Notes under the pieces: model-generated | The model's database searches: none | What the model saw: only the letters and a program-made list of their open reading frames with translations | What the model was told of the DNA's origin: nothing | Shown here: piece by piece, positions 1 through 5,580 of the stretch | Layout: the number at the start of each line of letters is the position of its first letter | Numbering within the stretch: the first letter of the stretch is position 1 | Position numbers and translations under genes: made by a program | Assembly (NCBI GenBank): GCA_023954795.1 | Contig: JAGSHA010000235.1 | Location: 1 to 5,580 of the forward strand | Length of the DNA stretch: 5,580 nt | From: Oceanospirillaceae bacterium | GTDB lineage: Bacteria > Pseudomonadota > Gammaproteobacteria > Pseudomonadales > Balneatricaceae | Direction of reading: 5' to 3'

Positions 1-2
1 CC

Positions 3-1598
3 GTTGTGATGCGGCAGAACGACACCATCAACAGCAATCTGGACAGCCTTTCCAGTCAGGTGTCCGTATTGGCATCGGATATTGCAGACCTCAACGGCAA
101 GATCGCCTATGAAGTTTCTTCCGGTCGTGAAGCCAATGAGTTACGTGATCAGCGCGACAATATCGTTGAAGAGATGTCGAAGCTGATCGATGTGCGGGTG
201 GTTGAGCAGGGACGCAGCGAATTTTCGGTCTTTGTATCAAACGGCGAGCCGTTGGTTGTCGGCGTTGAGGCCAACAAACTCATCACCATTGATGGCGACC
301 CAGAGCCAAGCAAGCGTGGCCTGGCGGTACAGATTGCTGATAACGCGGTTGAGATCACGGATCGTGTTGAGGGTGGCAAGTTAGGCGGCCTATTAAACTA
401 TCGGGATGAAGTGCTGGATCCGGCAATTAACGAGTTGGGCCGTGTTGCCATCGCGTTTGCCGAGACCATGAATACCCAGCATCAGGCCGGTATGGATCTG
501 GATGGGAACCTCGGTGGTTTGCTGTTTGATGATGTAAATACCGGTTCACGAATGGCCAGCCGTCTTTCAACGAATGGCAATAATTCATCGGTGCTGGCGT
601 CCGGTTTCGTCAAAATTGTGGATGTTGCCCAGCTACAGGCCACCGCCTATGAGATTACGTTCAACTCAAGCTCGACCCTGGAGATTGAACGTATCAGCGA
701 TGGCCAGAAAATCACGCTGGATGATCTGACGCAGGTAACCGATCCGAATGATCTGAACGGGGCGTCGGATGCTTACTATGAAGATTTCAGCAACGGCGAA
801 GTCCAGATTGTTGTGGACGGTGTGCAGATCAGTATGGATGTCACCGGGCGCTTTTCGACAGGCGACCGCTTCCTTATTCAACCCGTACGTACTGGTGCGG
901 CTGATTTTGGCACAGCTGTCACAGACGGTCGGCAATTAGCGCTCGCATCCCCTGTAAGAATTTCAACATCGGCCGATAACACGGGGACCGGTGTTGCCGA
1001 AGTGAAAGTGACTGACCCGACGGCGAGTACCTTCCAATCGCAGGCCGGGGCGATGCAGCCGCCGGTAGAGATCGTATTTAACAGTGGCACCCCAACAACG
1101 TTTACTGTCTTCGATATAACCGATCCGGCAGCACCGGTGCCATTGGAGATTACAGGGCAAGGTCCGCTGGTGGATCAGCTTTATACTGCGGGTCAGGCGG
1201 TTGTGCTGGATGGTTACGAAGTCACGATTAAAAACCAGCCTCAGGCGGGTGACCGTTTTACGTTCGAGTACAACACCGGTGGTGTATCGGATAACAGCAA
1301 TGCCCTGTTGCTATCCAACCTGCAGTTAGAAGACGTGCTGGAGGGGGGCTCTTATCAGGATATCTACGGTAGCTTGATTGAGCGGGTGGGTACTAAAACC
1401 AGTGTCTCGGTCATTAACCGGAACGCGTCTGAAGCGGTGCTGACATCGACTCAGGAAAGTAAAGCGTCGCTGGTTGGGGTCAATCTGGATGAAGAGGCTG
1501 CCAAACTGATTCAGTTTCAGCAGGCTTATCAGGCATCGGCTCAGCTGATCAGTACGTCTCAGACCCTATTTGATACTTTGCTGAATAGCGTAAGTTAA
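3..1598 (+). CDS. flgK: Flagellar hook-associated protein 1 FlgK, 5' end missing
   Basis: FlgK is the first of two junction proteins linking the hook to the filament; it is exported through the flagellar type III apparatus and assembles outside the cell. The frame is already open at the left edge, so 531 residues are seen and roughly the first 150-170 are missing (estimated by comparison with the family). Numbering from the GTG at 6, residues 1-60 are helical, with the family signature SGREANELRDQRD followed by SVFVSNGEPLVVG. GGLLNYRDEVLDPAINELG (127-145) and the AFAETMNTQHQAGMDLDG stretch (150-167) are also typical. Residues 212-423 are beta-rich and hold two related modules. The C-terminus (about 488-530; LDEEAAKLIQFQQAYQASAQ) is the classic FlgK D0 helix. 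The GTG/ATG at 6 and 9 are internal codons, not the start. The TAA stop lies 12 bases before flgL. Identification is by family recall; it is very secure. Confidence 0.97.
   Translation, partial: VVMRQNDTINSNLDSLSSQVSVLASDIADLNGKIAYEVSSGREANELRDQRDNIVEEMSKLIDVRVVEQGRSEFSVFVSNGEPLVVGVEANKLITIDGDPEPSKRGLAVQIADNAVEITDRVEGGKLGGLLNYRDEVLDPAINELGRVAIAFAETMNTQHQAGMDLDGNLGGLLFDDVNTGSRMASRLSTNGNNSSVLASGFVKIVDVAQLQATAYEITFNSSSTLEIERISDGQKITLDDLTQVTDPNDLNGASDAYYEDFSNGEVQIVVDGVQISMDVTGRFSTGDRFLIQPVRTGAADFGTAVTDGRQLALASPVRISTSADNTGTGVAEVKVTDPTASTFQSQAGAMQPPVEIVFNSGTPTTFTVFDITDPAAPVPLEITGQGPLVDQLYTAGQAVVLDGYEVTIKNQPQAGDRFTFEYNTGGVSDNSNALLLSNLQLEDVLEGGSYQDIYGSLIERVGTKTSVSVINRNASEAVLTSTQESKASLVGVNLDEEAAKLIQFQQAYQASAQLISTSQTLFDTLLNSVS
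639..1274 (+). repeat. Two divergent beta-rich modules within FlgK
   Basis: Protein-level repeat. Module 1 (residues about 212-295, counted from the GTG at 6) starts AYEITFNSSS, passes a SDGQKITL turn, then VQIVVDGVQISMDVTG and ends TGDRFLIQPV. Module 2 (about 352-423) starts PVEIVFNSGT, passes VFDITD and LEITGQG, then VVLDGYEVTIKN and ends AGDRFTFEYN. Both follow the same order: an opening ExxFNS strand, an Asp-rich turn, a DGxxxxI hairpin, and a closing GDRFxxxx strand. The match is in pattern rather than high identity, and no nucleotide repeat is obvious. They probably form surface-exposed domains of the junction protein; that is inference. Confidence 0.6.
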
Positions 1599-1610
1599 GA
1601 GGATTTCAAA

Positions 1611-3401
1611 ATGCGTATTTCTACCCGTCAGACATTTTTGAACTCCGTGTCTAACATGCAGAACTCCCAATCCAAACTGGCCGATCTGCAGAATCAGCTA
1701 TCAACCGGTAAGAAGCTGAATAAGCCGTCGGATGATCCTGTAGCGGCTGCGCAGGTGGTCAAGCTGAATCGAGAGCTGGCTCAGACTGAAAAGTTTCAGG
1801 ACAACATTGATGTCACCCAGCGCCGCCTGGAGCTGGAAGAGACGGTGTTGGATAATCTGAACAACGCTACGATCCGAATTCGTGAGCTGACGATTCAGGC
1901 CGGTAATGGCTCATTGGGTGACGCCGACCGCAAAACCATTGCGACCGAAATTCGGGGGCTGGTGGAATATAGCGCGGGTTTGATGAACACCCAGGATGCT
2001 CAAGGTGAATATCTGTTTGCGGGTAGTCGCGGTTTTGATCAGCCCTACGTTTTAGGGCCCGCAGGCAGCTACAGCTATGCGGGTGATGATGGGCAACGCC
2101 TGATTCAGGTTGCGCCCGAGCTGTTTGTACCCTCCAGTGACTCGGGCGAATATCTGTTTGAAGCGGCGAGCGAATCGCTTGCGGTGGGGCTATTACCTGC
2201 AGGCCAGGGTTTTATAGCCGACCTGGAAGTCGCCAATGAAGAAACCTTTGCTGCGTTCGCCAAAGGTAAAGGGGATCTGCAGCTAGAAGTTCAGCTCGAC
2301 ACAACAAGCGTGACACCCGCATGGCAGTATCAATTCCGTGACAGCGATGGCGCAGTGGTAGAGGGGCCAACTGCCTTGCCGGATATTGCAACCGGGGAAA
2401 CTGTTGAAATTCATGGGCTGAAATTTACGCTGACAGAACCTGCTGCATCGGATCTGGTTATTGAGCAACAGGTGTCAGGTATCAAGACGCTTACTGTCGC
2501 TGATCCGGTCGCAGCGAATGCTCTGCATACCGCAGTGGGTGATATCACCATCACCTTTGATGCAACAAATAGCCAGTTTGATCTGACCGATGGTGCAGGT
2601 GATCCAGTTACTGTCGATGGTCAGTCGAATCCTTTTAGTTACACCAATGATACTGATCAGGTGATTGGTGGCTTCCGGTTGGATATTGGAACCCCGGAAG
2701 ACGGTGAAACGCTGACGTTTGGTTTGCCACTGACGGCTATTTCTCCGGTCACTGATGTTCAGGTGAGCGATGTTACTGAATATGCGGCTGCCGCCAACGC
2801 CTACGGTGAATTAGAGGTCCAGTTCACCTCTGCAACAACGTATAACTTGGTTGATTCTGGAGGCACCACCATTCTCGTTGGTGGTGACTTCTCAGGTACA
2901 CCCACCAGCGTAGCGCTGGAAGCGCCTGCCTTAACCTCATTGGGTATCACGCTGACAGTGGATAACCCGGTTGCAGGTGATATTGTTAAGTTGAAGGTGC
3001 CTGCGGGTACAGAAACCACAATGCGCCCGGAAGAACAGAAACAAAATATTCTGGATGTCGCGTTGGAACTGGTGGAAGTGCTGGAGCAGCCGGTAGAAAG
3101 CGGCACCCAGCGAACAGAGTTACAAGATGCGCTGAGCGGTACCCTTGATAAACTTAAACAGGTGGAAGAGCGCAACTTAGAGGCACGTACAGCTATCGGG
3201 GCGCGAATTAACTCTCTGGATAATACCAAAACGTCAAATGAAGACTTTAAGTTGTTTACACAGACCGCGTTATCCAGCCTAGAGGATGTGGACTTTGCCG
3301 AAGCGATCAGCGAGTTAAAGCTGGAGGAAGCCGTGCTGCAGGCCGCACAGGCCAGTTTTGTGAGGATTCAGGAGTTGAGTCTGTTTAATTTCATTCGTTG
3401 A
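1611..3401 (+). CDS. flgL: Flagellar hook-associated protein 3 FlgL, long form
   Basis: FlgL is the second hook-filament junction protein, placed between FlgK and flagellin, and a member of the flagellin superfamily. The N-terminus (MRISTRQTFLNSVSNMQ, then LQNQLSTGKKLNKPSDDPVAA at 26-46, RIRELTIQAGNGS at 89-101 and GEYLFAGSR at 132-140) and the C-terminus (LEARTAIGARINSLDN at 523-538, then the closing helix ending SLFNFIR) are diagnostic. The start is fixed by GAGGA at 1599-1603, seven bases before the ATG, and by exact agreement with the family N-terminus. At 596 residues it is far longer than enterobacterial FlgL (about 317). The excess is a beta-rich insert, roughly residues 190-470, holding three repeated modules, between the two conserved helical ends. 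It shares an operon with flgK, with a 12-base gap and no promoter of its own visible. The family call is very secure; the role of the insert is unknown. Confidence 0.97.
   Translation: MRISTRQTFLNSVSNMQNSQSKLADLQNQLSTGKKLNKPSDDPVAAAQVVKLNRELAQTEKFQDNIDVTQRRLELEETVLDNLNNATIRIRELTIQAGNGSLGDADRKTIATEIRGLVEYSAGLMNTQDAQGEYLFAGSRGFDQPYVLGPAGSYSYAGDDGQRLIQVAPELFVPSSDSGEYLFEAASESLAVGLLPAGQGFIADLEVANEETFAAFAKGKGDLQLEVQLDTTSVTPAWQYQFRDSDGAVVEGPTALPDIATGETVEIHGLKFTLTEPAASDLVIEQQVSGIKTLTVADPVAANALHTAVGDITITFDATNSQFDLTDGAGDPVTVDGQSNPFSYTNDTDQVIGGFRLDIGTPEDGETLTFGLPLTAISPVTDVQVSDVTEYAAAANAYGELEVQFTSATTYNLVDSGGTTILVGGDFSGTPTSVALEAPALTSLGITLTVDNPVAGDIVKLKVPAGTETTMRPEEQKQNILDVALELVEVLEQPVESGTQRTELQDALSGTLDKLKQVEERNLEARTAIGARINSLDNTKTSNEDFKLFTQTALSSLEDVDFAEAISELKLEEAVLQAAQASFVRIQELSLFNFIR
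2271..3002 (+). repeat. Three tandem beta-rich modules in the FlgL insert, period about 88 residues
   Basis: Protein-level repeat starting at FlgL residues 221, 310 and 399, so spaced about 89 residues apart. Copy A opens GDLQLEVQLD, B opens GDITITFDATN, C opens GELEVQFTSATT. Each continues with an aromatic strand and an acidic glycine turn (YQFRDSDGAVVEG; FDLTDGAGDPVTVDG; YNLVDSGGTTILVGG). A late hairpin follows (IHGLKFTLTEPAASD; IGGFRLDIGTPEDGE; LGITLTVDNPVAGD) with a final short strand. Linkers of about 20-27 residues between copies begin near KTLTVADP (292-299) and SPVTDVQVSD (378-387) and are also alike. Identity is low, so these are old duplications. The same pattern is seen twice in FlgK. 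Confidence 0.65.
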
Positions 3402-3415
3402 ATGATATCTCTTTG

Positions 3416-3454
3416 AAGAGCTTACCGACCGTTGACTTAGGCTCCGTAAGCTTT
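3416..3454. terminator. Possible weak bidirectional terminator between convergent genes
   Basis: An inverted repeat sits where flgL and the FliT-like gene converge. AGCTTAC (3419-3425) pairs with GTAAGCT (3446-3452), extendable by a G-T and an A-T pair outward, around a 20-base loop. A T-rich run (TTTCTT, 3452-3457) follows on the plus strand. The loop is long and there is no clean T-tract on either strand, and the right arm lies inside the last codons of the FliT-like gene. No better terminator is visible in the 35-base gap, so this is offered as the most plausible candidate only. Confidence 0.3.
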
Positions 3455-3742
3455 CTTCATGGCTTTGCCTTTTGATATTTTGCTGTGTTCAGTTATAAAC
3501 GACTTGCGCTGAATCGCTGCGAGTTGTTCACACTGTTTTTCCAAAGCACGGCTTTCATGCAGTAATCTTGAAACAATTTCAGATTCAGCCTTCGTCAAGT
3601 TTTTTGACTCTTCTGCCTCCAATTTTTGCACTGAAAGCAATCGCTTAGCCTGAATTGTCTCCAGTGCTTGCCACTCTTTGTTCTCTGCGCAGGACAGCAT
3701 TTTCTGGCTGAGTGATAAAAGTTCTTGTGCCAGATCAATCAT
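3437..3742 (-). CDS. FliT-like flagellar export chaperone
   Basis: A 101-residue, almost wholly helical, charged protein with no signal peptide or membrane segment. The N-terminal half (DLAQELLSLSQKMLSCAENK, then EW at 23-24 and a run to LSVQKLEAEE) matches the FliT pattern of a helix, a small residue-rich turn, a Glu-Trp pair and a second helix. The C-terminus ends KAMKKAYGA, close to the NAYG near the end of Salmonella FliT as I recall it. FliT is a cytoplasmic chaperone for the cap protein FliD and in enterics also an FlhDC antagonist; the latter role should not be assumed here. The length fits short FliT forms. The ATG at 3742 is directly preceded by an in-frame TAA, so the start cannot lie further upstream. 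The ribosome site is weak (GCGGA, eight bases off), which would suit translational coupling. The gene is usually near fliD-fliS; here it is convergent with flgL and divergent from flagellin. It looks more AT-rich than its neighbours. A FlgN-like chaperone for FlgK/FlgL is the main alternative. Confidence 0.72.
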   Translation of the reverse strand: MIDLAQELLSLSQKMLSCAENKEWQALETIQAKRLLSVQKLEAEESKNLTKAESEIVSRLLHESRALEKQCEQLAAIQRKSFITEHSKISKGKAMKKAYGA

Positions 3743-3768
3743 TTAACACATCCGCTTCAAATTGTTCG

Positions 3769-3795
3769 TAAAGCACAGTGTGCCCCTGCCGATAG
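3769..3795 (+). promoter_or_regulatory. Distal sigma-28 (FliA) promoter P1 for flagellin
   Basis: TAAA at 3769-3772, exactly 15 bases, then GCCGATAG at 3788-3795. This matches the gammaproteobacterial FliA consensus (TAAA, N15, GCCGATAA) at every position except the last base of the -10. Transcription would start near 3801-3803 and give a leader of about 165 bases before the flagellin ATG. It lies 27 bases outside the divergent FliT-like start codon and inside the overlapping minus-strand frame. It reads toward flagellin only. Confidence 0.75.
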
Positions 3796-3845
3796 ATAAT
3801 ATCAACGACCTTGAAATGCCCTTCCGAAAAAAAGGAAAAAAGTGC

Positions 3846-3872
3846 TAAAGCGCAGAAACGGGTGGTCGATAA
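3846..3872 (+). promoter_or_regulatory. Proximal sigma-28 (FliA) promoter P2 for flagellin, with A-rich upstream tract
   Basis: TAAA at 3846-3849, exactly 15 bases, then GTCGATAA at 3865-3872: one mismatch to the FliA consensus, at the second base of the -10. The -35 and following bases (TAAAGCGCAG) match those of P1 (TAAAGCACAG) in nine of ten positions. The expected start is near 3878-3880, giving a leader of about 87 bases. Immediately upstream, 3827-3841 is seven A, two G, six A, which could act as an UP-like element or intrinsic bend. This is the probable main flagellin promoter. Confidence 0.83.
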
Positions 3873-3889
3873 CTTAATCAAGTTTAAAT

Positions 3890-3910
3890 TGGGTGCACTT
3901 TAATCACCCA
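3890..3910 (+). promoter_or_regulatory. Hairpin 1 in the flagellin mRNA leader
   Basis: TGGGTG (3890-3895) pairs perfectly with CACCCA (3905-3910) around a nine-base AT-rich loop. It would form about 10 bases from the predicted P2 transcript start, so it could protect the 5' end of an abundant message. It has no T-run directly after it, so it is not a convincing terminator. Function is inferred only. Confidence 0.45.
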
Positions 3911-3926
3911 TAAAGGAATTTAAAAG

Positions 3927-3946
3927 CAGCCGGTCAGACCTGGCTG
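3927..3946 (+). promoter_or_regulatory. Hairpin 2 just upstream of the flagellin ribosome site
   Basis: CAGCC (3927-3931) pairs with GGCTG (3942-3946), and GGT (3932-3934) with ACC (3938-3940), around a three-base CAG loop with T3941 bulged: eight pairs in all. It ends six bases before the ribosome binding site and leaves that site open. It may keep the start region single-stranded or stabilise the message. An unpaired AAGGA at 3913-3917, between the two hairpins, could be a decoy ribosome site or a CsrA-type site; that is speculative. Confidence 0.5.
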
Positions 3947-3952
3947 AATATG

Positions 3953-3957
3953 AGGAG
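3953..3957 (+). promoter_or_regulatory. Flagellin ribosome binding site
   Basis: AGGAG, eight bases before the ATG at 3966. It decides the start: the next ATG in frame (3972) would be 14 bases away, and the first one gives the usual flagellin opening (MAMVINSN). Confidence 0.85.
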
Positions 3958-3965
3958 TAAATCTC

Positions 3966-5580
3966 ATGGCAATGGTAATTAACTCGAACATCATGTCGCT
4001 GAATGCTCAGCGTAACCTGACATCTGCTCAGAACGAGCAGAACCAGGCTATGGAACGTCTGACCAGTGGTAAGCGTATCAACTCAGCGGCTGACGATGCA
4101 GCCGGTCTGGCGATCTCCAACCGCATGACCTCCCAGATCAACGGTCTGAACCAGGCGATGCGTAACGCCAACGATGGTATCTCCATGATCCAGACCGCTG
4201 AGGGTGCGTTGGACGAGTCCACCAACATCCTGCAGCGTATGCGTGAACTGTCCGTACAGTCTTCCAACGGTACCTACACTGAAGGTAACCGCGATACTCT
4301 GAACGCCGAGGTGCAGCAGCTGGTAAAAGAGTTGGACCGTATCTCTGAAACTACCAGCTTTAACGGCCAGAACATTCTGGACGGTAGCTTGGGTAAGATT
4401 GAGCTTCAGGTGGGTTCAGAATCCAACCAGACGATCGGTTTTGAAGTTGAAGCGATGGATGCGAAAACATTGGGTCTGGGCTCTACCAGCTCTGATGTGT
4501 TGGGTGCCGCCTTTAGCGAAGCTGCTGTAAGCATCTCCGACGGTGACGTGGAGATTAATGGCCAGTCCATCGGTGCCTATGATGGTGCTACAGAGGACCT
4601 GAGTGATCTGGTTGATACCATCAATACCAACGTCAATGGAGTGACGGCCAGTACCTATGCTGAAGCGGCTTCCACCACGGTTGGTAGCGGTATTCTGGAA
4701 GGCGCTGCGAGTATGACTATCGCCGTGACAGAAACCGATGGCAACAGCTTCTCCATCGAGGTGAGCGATACTCAGAGTATGGATGAGCTGGTTGACAAGA
4801 TCAATGAGGCCGGCGGTGGACGCGTGTCTGCCGATGTGAATGACGAAGGTAAACTGGTGCTCTCCAGCAACATTGCCGCCTCTATTGCCGTGACAGACAC
4901 ATCCGATGCTTCTGGCGACCTGGACGGCAATACCTACAATGCGCAGCTGGCACTGTCCTCCGATAACGGTGATCCGATCGAGATCACCCGTGGTACGACC
5001 GGTACTCTGGCGGATCTGAATTCAATGGGTTTCCGCGAGTCTGGGCAGCAGGGTGTGATCGAAGGCGCGGGTATTACGTCGGATAATGCCGCAGCCGCCT
5101 GGGGGGTGGGGGATGTCTCCATTAACGGTGTGCAGATCGATGAAACCGACACCGATAGCCTGATCGGTAAGCTCGATGCGATCAACGCCTCCTCCGAAGA
5201 GACTGGTGTCACCGCGAACGCCTTTGCCACTTCCACACTGGATCTGGGTAATGTGAATATTGCCAGTGCATTTGAAGATGCGGGGTCTGATCTTACCGTT
5301 AACGGTGTTAATTTCGATCTAAACGGTGCTACAACCCTTGAGGAACTGGCGACAAAATTTAATGACGAGAGTGACAAAACCGGTGTAACTGCCACAGTTA
5401 ATGGTACCAGCCTGATTCTGGAGTCCGATCAGGGCCAGATCACGGTGAACAAAGATTCTGCTTCTACGATCAATGGCTTGTCTGCCGCGACTGTGACAGA
5501 ATTTATGGCAAGTGGCGCAGCGGTTTCCAATACGAGCTTTACATCAGCGCTAGGTGCGGCAAACACCATTGAGGTTGAAG
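3966..5580 (+). CDS. fliC: Flagellin, large form, 3' end beyond the window
   Basis: Filament subunit, exported through the flagellar type III apparatus. The frame is open from the ATG to the right edge (538 full codons, to 5579) and the C-terminal D1/D0 helices are not seen. The N-terminal domain is textbook: MAMVINSNIMSLNAQRNL, then MERLTSGKRINSAADDAAGL at residues 29-48, RNANDGISMIQTAEGALDES, and LQRMRELSVQSSNG (89-102). That last segment carries the Arg/Leu pattern that TLR5 recognises in Salmonella flagellin. TSFNGQNILDGS closes this domain. From about residue 175 it is a variable, acidic, Thr/Ser/Gly-rich region with four hook-IN-type motifs; no cysteine was noticed. Already over 538 residues without its C-terminal domain, it is larger than Salmonella FliC (about 495). 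It is probably driven by two sigma-28 promoters. The symbol could equally be fla or fliC by lineage. Confidence 0.96.
   Translation, partial: MAMVINSNIMSLNAQRNLTSAQNEQNQAMERLTSGKRINSAADDAAGLAISNRMTSQINGLNQAMRNANDGISMIQTAEGALDESTNILQRMRELSVQSSNGTYTEGNRDTLNAEVQQLVKELDRISETTSFNGQNILDGSLGKIELQVGSESNQTIGFEVEAMDAKTLGLGSTSSDVLGAAFSEAAVSISDGDVEINGQSIGAYDGATEDLSDLVDTINTNVNGVTASTYAEAASTTVGSGILEGAASMTIAVTETDGNSFSIEVSDTQSMDELVDKINEAGGGRVSADVNDEGKLVLSSNIAASIAVTDTSDASGDLDGNTYNAQLALSSDNGDPIEITRGTTGTLADLNSMGFRESGQQGVIEGAGITSDNAAAAWGVGDVSINGVQIDETDTDSLIGKLDAINASSEETGVTANAFATSTLDLGNVNIASAFEDAGSDLTVNGVNFDLNGATTLEELATKFNDESDKTGVTATVNGTSLILESDQGQITVNKDSASTINGLSAATVTEFMASGAAVSNTSFTSALGAANTIEVE
4548..5363 (+). repeat. 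Four hook-IN-type motifs in the flagellin variable region
   Basis: Protein-level repeat of a short beta hairpin plus helix ending in Ile-Asn or Phe-Asn. Copy 1, residues 195-220: VEINGQSI ... LSDLVDTIN. Copy 2, 250-280: MTIAVTETDGNSFSIEV ... MDELVDKIN. Copy 3, 384-407: VSINGVQI ... LIGKLDAIN. Copy 4, 443-466: LTVNGVNF ... LEELATKFN. Copies 1, 3 and 4 are followed within about ten residues by GVTA, and copy 2 by RVSA. Copies 1-2 and 3-4 are each 55-59 residues apart, with a wider gap between the pairs holding a different flagellin-type stretch (QLALSSDNG ... LNSMGF, 327-356). The pattern fits a pairwise duplication. This motif is known in flagellins and probably builds outer surface domains. 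Confidence 0.7.

Larger units (their letters stand above)
3735..3899 (-). other. Short open frame or gene remnant overlapping the FliT-like start
   Basis: On the minus strand a frame of 54 codons runs from just after a stop at 3900-3902 to a TGA at 3735-3737, overlapping the first eight bases of the FliT-like gene (ATGATTGA). Its end is protein-like: FKVVDIIYRQGHTVLYEQF followed by EADVLND and stop. There is no ATG, and the only TTG (3879-3881) has no ribosome site. The upstream part is phenylalanine-rich simply because it reads the A-rich tract in reverse. It could be the tail of a gene whose 5' part was lost when the flagellin promoter region was brought next to it, or a chance frame. No homolog is recognised. 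Confidence 0.22.

Noticed and set aside
6..11. GTG/ATG as the start of the flgK frame
   Set aside because: The frame is open to the left edge and the first visible residues match an internal helical region of FlgK, so these are internal codons.
2801..3229. 142-codon minus-strand frame within flgL
   Set aside because: It lies wholly opposite a well-supported gene, is Ser/Thr/Val-rich as expected of an antisense shadow, and shows no recognisable domain.
3409..3420. CTCTT/AAGAG hairpin after flgL as the terminator
   Set aside because: Only four pairs with a workable loop and no T-run after it; too weak alone.
3796..3801. TATTAT on the minus strand as a sigma-70 -10 for the FliT-like gene
   Set aside because: No acceptable -35 at 16-18 bases; AT-rich hexamers are expected by chance here.
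3822..3838. TTCC/GGAA inverted repeat around an A-run as a terminator
   Set aside because: Only four pairs, and it lies between the two flagellin promoters, where the A-rich tract is better explained as an upstream element of P2.
4934..5395. 153-codon minus-strand frame within flagellin
   Set aside because: Ser/Val/Pro-rich low-complexity product opposite a clear flagellin frame; a shadow of codon bias.

Overview
The window is a piece of a polar-type flagellar gene cluster, most likely from a gammaproteobacterium. The support is a flgK-flgL pair followed by a large flagellin gene, sigma-28 (FliA) promoters of the enterobacterial/pseudomonad type (TAAA, 15 bases, GCCGATAA), strong GAGGA-type ribosome binding sites and moderate base composition. 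Long FlgK and FlgL with beta-rich inserts suggest a marine or pseudomonad-like lineage rather than an enteric one. Genus cannot be assigned from the sequence alone.

Layout: (1) 3-1598, plus strand: the 3' three quarters of flgK, cut by the left edge. (2) 1611-3401, plus strand: complete flgL, 12 bases after flgK and clearly in the same operon. At 596 codons it is nearly twice enterobacterial length because of an insert of three repeated beta-rich modules, which resemble two modules in FlgK. (3) 3437-3742, minus strand: a small helical FliT-like flagellar chaperone gene, convergent with flgL. A short open frame without a good start overlaps its first codons and may be a gene remnant. (4) 3743-3965: a divergent intergenic region with two tandem sigma-28 promoters pointing at the flagellin gene, an A-rich tract before the second, two RNA hairpins in the leader and a strong ribosome binding site. 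(5) 3966 to the right edge, plus strand: the first 538 codons of a large flagellin, with conserved D0/D1 regions and a long variable region carrying four hook-IN-type motifs.

The proteins work in sequence at the growing filament. FlgK and FlgL form the hook-filament junction, flagellin polymerises beyond it, and the FliT-like protein probably keeps a late export substrate (FliD in known cases) unassembled in the cytoplasm. I see no mobile element, CRISPR array, tRNA or rRNA. The most notable points are the tandem sigma-28 promoters, the displaced antisense FliT-like gene with its overlapping headless frame, and the module shared by FlgK and FlgL.
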